NCBI RefSeq assembly: GCF_963678635.1
Contig: NC_087067.1
Location: 20,022,596-20,086,595, forward strand
Length of the DNA: 64,000 nt
Source of the DNA: Symsagittifera roscoffensis
Lineage: Eukaryota > Xenacoelomorpha > Acoela > Convolutidae
Direction: 5' to 3'
Below the pieces are notes generated by a model, which saw only the letters and a list, made by a program, of their open reading frames with translations, was not told the DNA's origin and searched no databases. Numbering within the stretch: the stretch's first letter is position 1; the number at the start of each line of letters is the position of its first letter. Made by a program: the position numbers and the translations under genes. Shown piece by piece: positions 53,407-63,260 of the stretch.

Positions 53407-53493
53407 TATGGATAGACATGGATATGGTGGAAGCGAATATGATGATCTGGGTCTACGAGATGACCTGCAAAGTGACAGAATACTCTCTCATAA
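53407..53493 (+). CDS. Candidate alternative first exon of the membrane-protein gene
   Basis: A strong acceptor (TTCCCTTCTGTTCTAG, ending 53406) is followed after one base by ATG 53408. The frame reads MDRHGYGGSEYDDLGLRDDL then QSDRILSH, 28 codons plus two bases, to a possible donor AA|GTGTTA at 53494. That phase (2) is exactly what the exon at 55127 needs, which would give an acidic, non-membrane N-terminus in place of the transmembrane exon. A second frame is also open across this stretch, and the donor is weak, so the exon is tentative. Confidence 0.3.
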
Positions 53494-53549
53494 GTGTTAG
53501 CTGTGAATCGGAGGAGTTCAGCGAATGCCCAGTTAGTAGTTTGAATGAT

Positions 53550-53640
53550 ATTGCTAACTCAGTTAGAACTTCCATCTAGCAAACAAGAGGTAGCAGGTTC
53601 GAGGCCCACCATTGCCATTTCTCTTTGCTTGATGAAAAAC
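53550..53640 (+). repeat. tRNA-derived SINE head
   Basis: A box-A-like CTAACTCAGTTAGAAC (53554-53569) and an excellent box-B GGTTCGAGGCC (53596-53606) are spaced about 42 bp apart, as in tRNA genes. The phrase GGTTC(G/C)AGGCCCACCA is shared with 60979-60994. Stem pairing at the tRNA ends is poor, so it is tRNA-derived, not a tRNA gene. Confidence 0.5.
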
Positions 53641-54083
53641 AGCATCTGGGGTTTTATTTTTATTGCAGTCTGTTTGACTGTCACTCAATGTTAAGAGGGA
53701 TTCAAGATATTTTGATCCAAAACGTCTCCGCAATGTTTTTTATTTATATTTAAACCTCCTTGGAATACCAGTCTCTCCAAAGGGCTTACGTCAAAAGCAA
53801 TCGACATTTTACAAATTTTTGTTGATCGGTCTGGCCCCTCTAAATTGCATTTATTGTGAATGATTTTGACTTGGTTCTATATTATATTGATCTTGATCAT
53901 TTTGTTCTTTTTAAACTCGATACCATTGTAGTTTTTGGCCAGGTCAAGTTGTGATCTTCCTATTGGTGGTAGTACATGGGGAGGTGTGATTTACGAGGGG
54001 GGGGGGGGGGGGGGCATTTTGAGGCGAGAGGTGTTATTTACTGGGGAAAATGGTCCATGGTCAAGATAGTCCTTATTTATCAG
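53641..54083. other. Upstream region of the membrane-protein gene; G18 tract at 53997-54014
   Basis: There is no coding sequence. A homopolymer of 18 G lies about 75 bp before the first coding ATG. The pyrimidine-rich run CCTTATTTATCAG ends at 54083 and looks like a 3' splice site. I see no convincing TATA box close by. Confidence 0.45.
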
Positions 54084-54271
54084 GCGAATATGGGCACAGC
54101 TTTCTGGGTGTTGATGATCTTCTGGCTGATAGCTTTCCTTGTTCTCCTCATTCTCGCTCTCTTAGTTTGCGCCAGATTGTACAAGAAGAAGAAGGCTGCC
54201 CCAATGGACGACATGGAGGACGATGACCCCCCTGAGAACATAGATGTGACTGAACAGATACTTGAGTACAG
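54084..54271 (+). CDS. Membrane-protein gene, exon 1 (transmembrane anchor)
   Basis: This is the first coding exon of a six-exon gene (54084-54271, 55127-55301, 60156-60308, 60739-60865, 61228-61404 and 63863 to beyond the edge); joined, about 317 residues are visible. I prefer ATG 54090 because it follows a 3' splice site (TTATTTATCAG, ending 54083) by six bases. After MGTAF a single hydrophobic helix runs to about residue 28 (WVLMIFWLIAFLVLLILALL region), then RLYKKKK and an acidic stretch (DDMEDDDPP). By the positive-inside rule the N-terminus faces outside and the bulk is cytosolic. The rest is helical, without repeats or catalytic motifs I know. It ends GAGTACAG|GTAGGG (phase 2). I do not recognise the family. 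The host-gene status is well supported by six consistent exon junctions. Confidence 0.8.
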
Positions 54272-54923
54272 GTAGGGTACTAATCTAATGTTCTCATACC
54301 AAAACACAGATGAAAACGAATCTTTAAATCTAATGATGATCTTTCAGGCAGTATTAAATTTACTTAAGTTCCATTTTGTGACCTTTTTTTTAAATATTTT
54401 CTGCCTGAAAACAATTTTCTTGGTAAAATTATATTATTTTATATAATCATATTATTATGATGTTATATGTTTGTAGTATGTTATGATGTTATGATTTGGA
54501 GTAGGTTCCAACTGAATTTTTTCCAGAAAAAATCAAGTTCGTCTGACAAGAAAGATTTTGATTTTTTCACACCCCCACCACACGAATTCGAATTCAAATA
54601 TATATTTCAAAAGTAATGAGTGAATTTTTGCATGGTAAAATGTGACTAACTTGAGGACATTTGTTCTTCATACCTCACAACAAAACAAAAACATTTTTCC
54701 ATAATTGCGTTCAAGAAAAATATTGAAATGAAGCATTACAATGTGGAAATTGGAAAACACGCCAGACTTCGTACAATAATTGCAAGATTTTCATCTTGTT
54801 TGAAATTCTACAATTTCTAGAAATTTAAGTTAAAATACGTTTTTACGTTCAAAATTTAGAGATAACCACTGTTTCTGAAATTGTGTTCATTGCAATTCTG
54901 TTATCAAACTTGAGACCACGTTG

Positions 54924-54945
54924 GAGGGGCGGATCTAAAAACATG
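54924..54945 (+). repeat. Single GGGCGGAT-type MITE end
   Basis: GGAGGGGCGGATCTAAAAAC matches the terminal phrase of the hAT-type MITEs, but I found no opposite end within 500 bp. It is probably a truncated relic in intron 1. Confidence 0.4.
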
Positions 54946-55126
54946 GTTCTAAATTACACTTTTTACGCAATCAAATCGAGTGATATTACATGCAGCACCA
55001 AGCAAAATTAGACTGTTAAAAAATAAACCGGATGGAAGACCTTAACTTGGGGAATTGGGATGCTAATTTTGTTCGTTGCTATTTGGCTGTTATTAATTTG
55101 CTCGCACATTGTTTCTTTTGTTTCAG

Positions 55127-55301
55127 AGAGTATTGTTCGGGGATGATGTTCAACTCCCGTCCAAAGACCCACCCCTACTTCACTTTTGACGTCATAGAGG
55201 AACCCCTGGAGAAGGAACCTAATATCGTCAAGTACCTCATCACTGAAGAGATATTTCTGGAAGCTGTCAGAGATGTCATCGACAACTCAGCTTACGATCA
55301 G
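55127..55301 (+). CDS. Membrane-protein gene, exon 2
   Basis: Acceptor TTTCTTTTGTTTCAG and donor CAG|GTACTG are both good. Starting in phase 2 (AG+A gives Arg), it encodes EYCSGMMFNSRPKTHPYFTF, then DVIEEPLEKEPNIVKYLITE and EIFLEAVRDVIDNSAYDQ, ending on a complete codon. The composition is amphipathic and helical with an acidic middle. It is much GC-richer than the introns around it. Its last codons lead smoothly into exon 3. Confidence 0.85.
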
Positions 55302-55975
55302 GTACTGTATCTTGATCACATATTTTGACGTTACACTGTGCTGTAATTTGAGTTACATGAGGAAGGGATGATTGAAGTGTCTGTAAATAACAAAAACCGG
55401 AAAAATAGCTTCTCAATAGGTTCTAGATTTTGGCTGAACAAACCTAGTTTCGCGAGTTGACCTGAAACAAAAAAAGTGAACTGAAAAATATACGACAAAA
55501 AATAAGCAAAAAAAGGGAAGAATTAGGATTTACAGCAAAAAAATGATAGTCGTTTGAGGTGGTGAGGTGAGGGGGACAGGATTAAGAAGAGCCAAAAGGC
55601 GTTGGTTACTTTAGAGTTGTCACGCAATAGGTATTTCTTGCATAGGCTTAGCTCGTTTTCTTACCCAATTTCCGGTAGATTTTTCGTCGCCGGACCTTAT
55701 CTCGTCATTTTTCGATTGAAAGGGCTCAAAATAAGCCTTGAGTTTGCATTTCGTGTTCTTTTGATTCCTACTTTTGACTGAGAACACGCCCGAATATTAG
55801 CTTGCTTCTCTTTTTGTATGAGCAAAAACAAGAGAAGAACATACAATTAGTTTCCATACAAAAACAAACCATTTTTTTAAAATTAATTACAAAACTTCAA
55901 CATAAAACTTTTTATAGAAAAATGGCGCTTTTTTTCAGACCAGTTGCTTGGATCTGGTTAAAATCTGACAGAGAA
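55302..55975. other. Intron 2, first part: no gene
   Basis: AT-rich intron sequence without further open frames. A GGTGGTGAGGTGAGGGGGAC purine patch near 55560 stands out but has no assigned role. Confidence 0.55.
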
Positions 55976-56519
55976 TAAAGAAAATACATCTATTGAAAAA
56001 GATAAAGATATTAATGAACCATGAGGAGCTGAAGGACATCGAATTATTGGAAGATCTAATAGCTGCACGAGTGAATTTCATCAAGCTAATGAAATCAGAT
56101 GAAAAAAATTAGTCAACATGGACTCGCGAAAGTACTATTTTTTATTTGGAAAGACGATCAACATGATAGATTATATAATGGATTGCACGAGGATTGGCCA
56201 CAAATATAACGAATTGCACGAGGGTGGACTATAATTTTGATAACGTAAGGAAATGCTTCAATGGTGTATTCCGGAGTGCTGCCGCTGAAGAGGGACAATA
56301 AAAATGACACAGCAGCTAAAGTCAATCCACGAAACAGTTCTTCGTGCCCATAAATGCAATTTGTCCAGCAGAAACATGGCTTAATGAATGGGAAAATTTT
56401 AATATGTTTAAAATAAAAGGTTTTAACAACGGATACTAGGAAGACTAGAGGTAGAGAACTATGAGACAGATCGGCGACAAAGTTAGTTTTATAGACCAGC
56501 TTGATAGTACATGACCAGA

Positions 56520-56872
56520 ATCCCTTTATATCATTGTTGAAGTGACTAGAAGTAGGTTTGTAATTGCATTGGCTTATGTACCCCCGGAAAAAAGGACAAA
56601 GTAAAGGAGCTAGAGTTTCTTGCGGCTTCTAAAGTTTATTTGTTCTGATGGGAGATTTGAAAATCGTTACTTTATGGGAAAACTATCTGCAGCAATCATA
56701 CTTAGATACAATAACATCTAATGGTTTCGAACTATTGATCAAATACACTACTCGAGTAAGTGACAAATACGAAACTTGTATAGATCAAGTCAAAACCAGG
56801 ATTTTGGACAATCTAAAAATAAATGTGTTAGATGATGAACGTTTTTCCGATCGTTGTCCAGCAAAATTTTAA
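56520..56872 (+). pseudogene. LINE endonuclease remnant
   Basis: FVIALAYVPPEK near 56560 (the xxxxVYRPP block), MGDLKIVTLWENYLQ near 56648 (the GDFNIxxxxW block) and ITSNGFELLIKYTTRVSD with ETCIDQV near 56720-56800 (NxxxLxQxVxxPTR...SxID block) follow the motif order of APE-type LINE endonucleases. The SDH block is not recognisable. The frame from 56648 to 56872 is open. Confidence 0.65.
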
Positions 56873-57759
56873 AAAATTTCGGAATGAAAAATGAATTGTC
56901 AAACTATACATATCGTGATATATCATTCCTTACAAAACAGTTATGCTGAAAATTTACTTGTTAATAATGAAACAAAATTTAGAAATTTCAAATCTAATTA
57001 GCGACCCTGACCCGGATATGGCCTATAAAATTTCAACAATAGCCATCTAAAATTTTTCAATATTTTCGCACCAATATCGAATTGGTTAAAAAAATCTAAA
57101 ACTCATGCAACTTGGTTCACAAAGTTTAAAGAACTACTTGATTAAGAGAGATAAATTGTAAAAATTATGGATGTCAGACAAAGAAAGTTACAACAGGAAA
57201 GATGATTTCCTGTATCACAGGCAAAAAATCAAAACACAAACAGGAATAGAGAAAAAGAGTAATGTTTTGATAAATTTGCAAATTTTTTGGATACCGGAGA
57301 CAAGTATTCAGCATATTAAATGAATTAAATGAATTCAGCATATTGATGACGGCAAACTCATCAAAAACTGCCCCAACCTTCATTGAAAGCGGTTATATTT
57401 CAGATACAGTGTCAATATCTAACGCTTTCAAGGACTAATTTTCTTCCATTTGAACCAAATTAGCTAATAAAGTTGACCACACAGAACCAGTGGTTCAGCT
57501 AGCAAACATGCGTCAATCGATGTATCTCTTTAACAGTTTTTTCATTGAGATAATTAATGTAAAAAATAGCTTCAAGCATAACATACATAGGGAATAGATG
57601 AAATTGGAACCTCTTACTAATCCAAAGCTGTTAAATGAGTGCACCATACTTAACTTATTTTACTAAGATCTCGTTTTATATTGGGGTTTTTCCTTAATAT
57701 TTCAAATATTCTAAAGTTTTACCACTACATAAAGATGAGATTAGAATAAATATAAATAA

Positions 57760-58545
57760 TTATTGCCGGGTATCACTCTTAAGTAGTTGTAGTAAGCTAA
57801 TCGAAAACATAATGCACACATATTTGTACAATTATCTCGAAAATTTTGAAATTATTTATAAGGTTCAATTTGGTTTTAGGGAGACTCATGCCATGGTAGA
57901 TGCTTTAGCAGAGCTGACTGAAAGATTTAGCTAGGCGTTTATAAATTTAAGAAAATTACTTTCTTTGTTGGTTTAAAAAAAAGGCTTTCGATACGCTGAA
58001 TAATAAAATTTTTCTTGGAAAATTAGAAAGCTATGGAGTGCGTGGTAAGTGCAACAAATGGTTTGAAAGTTCTTTATCTAACAGATATCAGTGCGTACGA
58101 GTTAAGAACTGTACACCTGATTGGCTTCCGGTGAAAACGGCAATACCTCAAGTTTCCGTTTTGGGTCCTCTCTTTTCCTAGTTATAATAATCATATGCAA
58201 CACGCAGTTGTCATTTATGATCTACTTTTCATTGCAGACGACTCTAGTATGTCGTGTCAAGTTTCGATTTTAGAAGAATACCAAAAAAATTTAACGATTA
58301 TTTCCTCGTCGCTGTGTTCAAATAAATTAACCTTATGCAAGGATAAAACTGATTTAGTAAAACTTAATAAATTCAGAGATGCTTCTAATTTTAGTATCAA
58401 TCTTCTCAATATTACGTGTAAACTCAATCCTGCTGTAAATTTTTATGTGTTGTTCCTCATTAACCAAAAAAATAAATCAAAAATGGGTAGTCATTGTGGC
58501 TACATCACTCTGACAAACTATCAATCGAATATCTAGCAAGTAATT
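57760..58545 (+). pseudogene. LINE reverse transcriptase remnant
   Basis: KLIENIMHTYLYNYLE near 57800, VQFGFRETHAMVDAL near 57868 (QFGFRxxxST), KKAFDTLNNKIFLGKLESYG near 57976-58035 (SKAFDTVxHxILLxKLxxYGI), WFESSLSNRYQCV near 58058, IPQVSVLGPLFS near 58143 (VPQGSVLGPLLF), ADDSSM near 58237 (YADDT) and NKLTLCKDKTDLV near 58323 (NKLxLNxxKT) give the complete motif ladder of a non-LTR reverse transcriptase. Three or more frame breaks and stops inactivate it. The active-site ADD is preserved. Confidence 0.9.
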
Positions 58546-59595
58546 CAAAATTGATTGTTTGTGTAAGGATGCACGATTTATTGCAACCTGAACCCAATTC
58601 TGCTGATGCCACGAAAAATGAATTTCTTGATTTGTTTTAAAAGGAAATATCTTAACATTTTCAAGTTCTTTTTTAAAACAAAACACTGACAGTCCATGAG
58701 CTGTATAACTACCAAATGGCGAATTTTGTTTAGGATCTTTAAATTCAAACAATTAATCTTTTTTCTAAATATAATGTTATCTTTGATTGGTTTTGCATAC
58801 AGTACCAGAAACTCAAAATATCGAAATTTTGTTCCACCATTTTGTAATAATAGAACGAAATTATGATCGTTAACCAACAATGGATCAAATTCATTAAATA
58901 TTTTGGCTGAGAAATGAAGTCTGTGTTATTGTCCTGAAATTTAGGGTTAATTCATACTTGGAAATCATGAGTTAGTGAAAAAAAAAACATTTTCGATTAG
59001 TTTTTTAGATTGGACAGTAGATACCTTTAGTTAAATGCTGTCAAATAAATATCTTTGTTTTGAAAATCTATGCTTAAAAAATGAACCTCTGAATGTTCTT
59101 AATTTTCGAAATAGGGCCATTTTTTGAAAAAAGTTTTTGAAAATTTTTTAAAAAATCACAAAAAATTTGGACTGAAAAAAAATGTCCGAACTTCCCTTAA
59201 GAAACTACAGAACAGGAGCCGTGAAATATGTCAAACTTAAAAATAGACCGTCATTTCTAAGTAATTGTATACTAACAATTGGTTTTTCTAAAAAAGTTAA
59301 ATTTTTTTTTGTAATTCTTTTCCTATCCATTTTTTCGCTTGCTTTTTTAAAGTGCGACATAACAGACAAATTTCAGATGGACAGGATTTGTTGGTAACTT
59401 GTCGTTCATCAGAACTTGGATAAAAAATTGATAGAAAAACGTGGAGTGATTTATCATGATTATTTTTATTGTGTGTTAAATTCTGTTTGTTATTTATCTC
59501 AGAACATTATGTGTAGACTCTAAGTTGACACATCTTGTGACCTTTGTTCATTGGTTCCCTTATGAAAAATATTTGTAAGCTTGTTTTTGAACCGA
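58546..59595. other. No supported gene; probably LINE 3' region and intron sequence
   Basis: Small frames on both strands (for example 59182-59397) lack recognisable motifs. The stretch from about 59400 leads to a LINE-type tail and may be LINE 3' UTR. Confidence 0.45.
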
Positions 59596-59645
59596 TGAAT
59601 GTAATGATTTAATAAATGGAGAAATAAATTTTTTCTTTCTTTCTT
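59596..59645 (+). repeat. LINE 3' end with (TTTC)n tail
   Basis: GATGAATGTAATGATTTAAT then AAATGGAGAAATAAATT leads into TTTTTTCTTTCTTTCTTT. The same phrase with a (TTC)n tail occurs at 14235-14300. Confidence 0.6.
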
Positions 59646-59710
59646 TGACGGACAAATGGGAAAAAAACAAAATTTTCTAAAAAGTGAATGTTTATTCCAA
59701 GTTTGAAATT

Positions 59711-59851
59711 AAATGCTCGTTATTTCAGGTGTGAACTCATGTGTGGTAAACAGATTTTTAAAATAAAAAAAAATTGCTTGTAAATGCTCGTTATTTCAGG
59801 TGTGAACTCATGTGTGGTAAACAGATTTTAAAATAAAAAAAAATTGCTGTA
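59711..59851. repeat. 71-bp tandem duplication
   Basis: Two near-identical 71-bp units start at 59711 and 59782; each contains GTTATTTCAGGTGTGAACTC and TGTGGTAAACAGATTTT. A third partial copy of the unit tail (AATAAAAAAAAATTGCT) follows. Each unit holds an acceptor-like TTATTTCAG and a donor-like GTAAAC 24 bp later. There is no evidence that these are used. Confidence 0.9.
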
Positions 59852-60155
59852 TAATAAAAAAAAATTGCTTGCTATATAATTTTTTTAATGGAAAAATGTT
59901 TATTGGAGAGTTTTTATATAATTGTCTGTGCGCATGGATTGATATGAATTTGTAGGGCAAAATTTTTTTTCAAAAATGAAGACTCCCAAACAATCTTCTC
60001 AGAGTTTTCACGGCTCAATTGGATCCTTTCATTTCTCATGAAACAAACATGCCCACATATTTCGCTCCCCACAATCTAAACATACACAAAAGAGTGACTC
60101 GGTCGGATTATTTTACTGCTGATGATATTTTTTGCCTGATCTCGTTGTGTTTCAG

Positions 60156-60308
60156 GAAATAGTGAGAGAAGTGGCCTGCATAGTTGTTCTTGGAAACAGA
60201 ATGGAACTAGTTGACTTCGCTGTCATTCTTCGCAAGATGCTGAAAGAGCAGATCAAAAAATGGGAGAGAACTCACAGGGGCGAAATGGACCACGAGGCAC
60301 AACAACAG
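60156..60308 (+). CDS. Membrane-protein gene, exon 3
   Basis: Acceptor TTGTGTTTCAG precedes 51 whole codons: EIVREVACIVVLGNRMELVD, FAVILRKMLKEQIKKWERTH and a Gln-rich end HEAQQQ. Phase 0 at both ends is required by exon 2 and exon 4. The only junction that keeps phase 0 before the frame closes is CAG|GCACGA, a GC 5' splice site; the GT candidate a few bases later would put exon 4 out of frame. The predicted helices are strongly amphipathic. Confidence 0.8.
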
Positions 60309-60738
60309 GCACGACACAGTTTTTTTTTTAATTTTACTCATCTGGTTTAAGCTTCAGTTTTTCCTGATTGGATTTTACAATTTTAAACAATTACATATGA
60401 TGCTGAGTTTTTCACTCAAAATAATAGTTTTTTTTATATGTCACTACTATGTCACTGATCCAGTTTTTTCCCATTACATACCTCTCCAGCATGTTAATGA
60501 AATTTCATAGTTCAATCAATACGCATAAATTTTTGCATTGTTTTAAAGAAATTTTAATCAGGAAATCATTTCCAAGTTTAAATAACAACTAAATAATTTT
60601 TTTTCGACAGTTATGATTTTGAAGATAAATCATTTAACCTTTAATAATTGCTTGATTTTTTAGGACACAATTTGTGTAAGACATTAGATCACTTATACTT
60701 ATCTCACACTAAAAATACTTGTCTATATATTTTTTCAG
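60309..60738 (+). other. Intron 3 with non-canonical GC-AG boundaries
   Basis: It starts GCACGA after CAG and ends TATTTTTTCAG before exon 4. The GC start is inferred from reading-frame continuity. GC-AG introns are a known minor class of U2 introns, but the usual continuation is GCAAGT, so this site is weaker than normal. Confidence 0.6.
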
Positions 60739-60865
60739 GCGCCTTTTATCGTGTACCTCTGTGCGGCATGGTACATTGTCACTTCTTATGAAGAGTTCAA
60801 AGAAAGCGAGGCATTCAAAGCCTTCTACCAACTATACTGGGACGTAGATAGACTCTGTCACAAAG
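60739..60865 (+). CDS. Membrane-protein gene, exon 4
   Basis: After TTTTTTCAG the exon encodes APFIVYLCAAWYIVTSYEEF then KESEAFKAFYQLYWDV and DRLCHK, and ends CACAAAG|GTTAAC in phase 1. It is rich in aromatic residues. The hydrophobic start is too short and interrupted for a second membrane span, in my judgement, though a buried helix is likely. The donor GTTAAC is acceptable. Confidence 0.8.
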
Positions 60866-60921
60866 GTTAACACGAGATTGCAATACTTAGATAACAAAAT
60901 GGATTTAACCATTATTATCTT

Positions 60922-60996
60922 TGATAGCGCGGTGGTGCGGTAGCCGGAGTATCTATTTTTTTTCCTCCAAAAAGTGGGGGTTCCAGGCCCACCAGA
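60922..60996 (+). repeat. tRNA-derived SINE head in intron 4
   Basis: A box-A-like TAGCGCGGTGGTGCGG (60925-60940) and a box-B-like GGTTCCAGGCC (60979-60989) are separated by a T-rich insertion. GGTTCCAGGCCCACCAG resembles the copy at 53596. Confidence 0.45.
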
Positions 60997-61227
60997 ATTG
61001 GTTTCATTTACTTGGGGCTGAGGCAACAATAACCAGCCCCGGAAAATAATTTACAAAAATCGTACATTTAATTACGGAACTTAGTAGTTTTCTCAAACAA
61101 TTCAGTCGGATCGGTGCTTCGACTTAAATCGGATAAATTTATTGATATTTTGTATCATAAAAATTACAAACAAGAAAAATAACAACCATTTTCGCCCATG
61201 TTAATATTGCAATCCGTATCTACTAAG

Positions 61228-61404
61228 GATGGGTGGACGAAAATTCTGGACTGAGTGAATTTGCAATAGCGAGATTCCGCATTCTGTACACTAGTCAAGA
61301 AGTGAATGCCGAGAAGACCAAGCAGCAGGACCCCAGTATGAAGATCAGATCGACTGATGTCTGTCCTATTGTGAGGTTGAAGGTCCAAGACCACGAAAAT
61401 GCAG
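61228..61404 (+). CDS. Membrane-protein gene, exon 5
   Basis: The acceptor is CCGTATCTACTAAG (weak pyrimidine tract). G from exon 4 plus GA gives Gly, then WVDENSGLSEFAIARFRILY, TSQEVNAEKTKQQDPSMKIR and STDVCPIVRLKVQDHENA. It ends AATGCAG|GTACTA in phase 1. The joined sequence across the exon 4/5 boundary (CHKGWVDENS) reads naturally, and the 177-bp length keeps both phases, which supports the chosen acceptor despite its poor tract. Confidence 0.75.
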
Positions 61405-62205
61405 GTACTAAAATGAGCCAGAAAAAAAACAATAGAAATTGCTCATAAAAACTCAAAATTTTAACTTATATTTCAGGCTGTGAACGTTTGGCAAAGTGCC
61501 CAGATATATACAGATTGGCTTTTTTTATTATGAAATGACAACGATAACGTTTATGAGTTTTTTTTCCTTTTTATCTGGTATCTTCTAGTTCAAAAGCACT
61601 CTTCCATTTTCTTCCAAATATTCACTTAAAGAAAGAAAAAAGTGGAAAAGAAAAAATGTTATTTTTCTAGTTTACAGCAGACTATAACGTAAGACTTGCA
61701 TTTATTTGAAAATATATATTAAACTTACTTTAACGATAAAAAATTCACGAAGAGGCTAGGCGAGATGCCCACCCTTGAATATAGTTACAAAATGGATAGC
61801 AAAAAATAGCCACAACTATAACCTACTTGCCATTTAATTGAGCTTTGAAGGATATAACAAAAAACATAATCATAAACTCAGAGGCCGGATAGCAACATAA
61901 TTACAACAGTTACAATGAAGCAGTCACTTGTATGCACTGTAAAACGTGCTCAAAAATTTCAAAAAATCTTTAAAACGTTATTTAATCAAAAAACAGAAGG
62001 TTTTAGTTTTAGTTCGCAACCCTATTTGACATGACTCGTCAGCACCGAAATAGGGGTTGAATAATGGTTTCAAAACTAATTCTCGAATGTAAAATGGGCA
62101 AAAAACTGTCAGCAAAAGACGGAAGTTTGTATGAAAAGATATTTCATACTTCTGATTCTATTGATAAAAAGTTTTTTTTTAAGAACCGAGAACAAAACAC
62201 ACTGA

Positions 62206-62340
62206 AACAAGGATAGCTGGTTACTGTGCAAGTAGCTCAGAATGTTCCATCAAAAGTCTTACGAAATTACAAAAACAAATGTTTTCAAATTAGAATCGCT
62301 TTTTCTGTGTGTTGTGGTAAAAGGACCTGAACAAAAAACA
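62206..62340. repeat. Dispersed repeat family (TGTGCA stem), copy 2
   Basis: AACAAGGATAGCTGGTTACT and GTGCAAGTAGCTCAGAATG match copies 1 and 3; the stem is less perfect here (TGTGCA/TAGCTCA). Confidence 0.7.
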
Positions 62341-62661
62341 AGAGCTTAAGAATATTTGACAGTCAGAATATATTTTTAAAGTTTTAAATTCCCCAAAAAT
62401 CTCTAAACTAACTCTAACAACAACCTTATTTGAGTGAAACTAAAGTTTCATAGCCTACATTAAGCAAAAAAGGCTAAAAAAAATGCTCGAATTTAGACTA
62501 AAAAACAAAAGTTTTAAACCTGTTTTTCTGGATACGGGGACCATTTTTTGGAATTTTTTTAATGTATTTTGAATAACAACTAAAAGGGCTTTTATATGAT
62601 ACATCACTCGACCCATTCACATCATTATGTATGGTACCTAATTTTGAGTGGAAAAAAAGCT

Positions 62662-62800
62662 AACAAGGAAAGCCGGTTACTGTGCAAGATGCACAGAATG
62701 CTCCGACTATAGTCTTTAAAAAACAACACGATAAACTACAAGTTTTGTTTTTTAAATTAGACTAGTTTTTTCTGCGTGGTCTGATAGAAGGATCAGACGC
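62662..62800. repeat. Dispersed repeat family (TGTGCA stem), copy 3
   Basis: AACAAGGAAAGCCGGTTACT and GTGCAAGATGCACAGAATGC match copy 1, with the TGTGCA/TGCACA stem nearly intact. The following TTTTTTCTGCGTGGTCTGAT matches TTTTTCTGTGTGTTGTGGT of copy 2. Confidence 0.7.
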
Positions 62801-63029
62801 TTAATTTTTATTTAGTCATATTTGACAGTAATAATAATAAAGGCAAACAGGGCAACAGATTTGAAGAAAAAAGACTAGAAAAACGGGAAAAAGTCATAAA
62901 AAATATTTCGAAGAGCTTTTTTTTGAATTTTTGATTGCCAAAGTGTCATTAAAGTCTCCAAAAGCATTTTTTGATGAAAATCAAAAGTAAGCATAAATAA
63001 GGTATTGTAAAAAGGCTAAATTAAGCATA

Positions 63030-63260
63030 AATAAGCGTGCTCGCTCGATTACTCGGTCGAATTTAGACAAAAAAATCAAAACAATTCAAACCGGTCTTTC
63101 TTGACAAAAAAAATTTGAAATTTTTTCATGGCGTTCGAATCACTACTGAAATGGCTTCAATATGAGATATTACTCAACACAGTCCGATGATTGTTTGAGG
63201 TACCTGATTTTGCGTGGAAACAAAAAGGAAAAAAATTAAAATACACATCGAATACAAAGT
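63030..63260. repeat. Partial copy of the same dispersed family (TACCTGATTTTGC segment)
   Basis: GCTCGCTCGATTACTCGGTC, then CCGATGATTGTTTGAGGTAC and CTGATTTTGCGTGG, follow the order seen at 24060-24260 (GCTCGATCGCTTTACTCGC, CCGATGATTATTTGTAGTAC). Confidence 0.65.

Larger units (their letters stand above)
55980..58545 (+). mobile_element. Decayed LINE in intron 2
   Basis: Plus-strand fragments of endonuclease (about 56520-56870) and reverse transcriptase (about 57760-58540) lie in the right order. Stops and frameshifts are frequent. A LINE-type 3' tail at 59596-59645 may be its end. The intervening stretch 56880-57750 would be the endonuclease-RT linker. It lies in the same orientation as the host gene. 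Confidence 0.7.

Noticed and set aside
53550-53640. Functional tRNA gene
   Set aside because: A and B boxes are good, but the acceptor and anticodon stems do not pair, so I call it tRNA-derived only.
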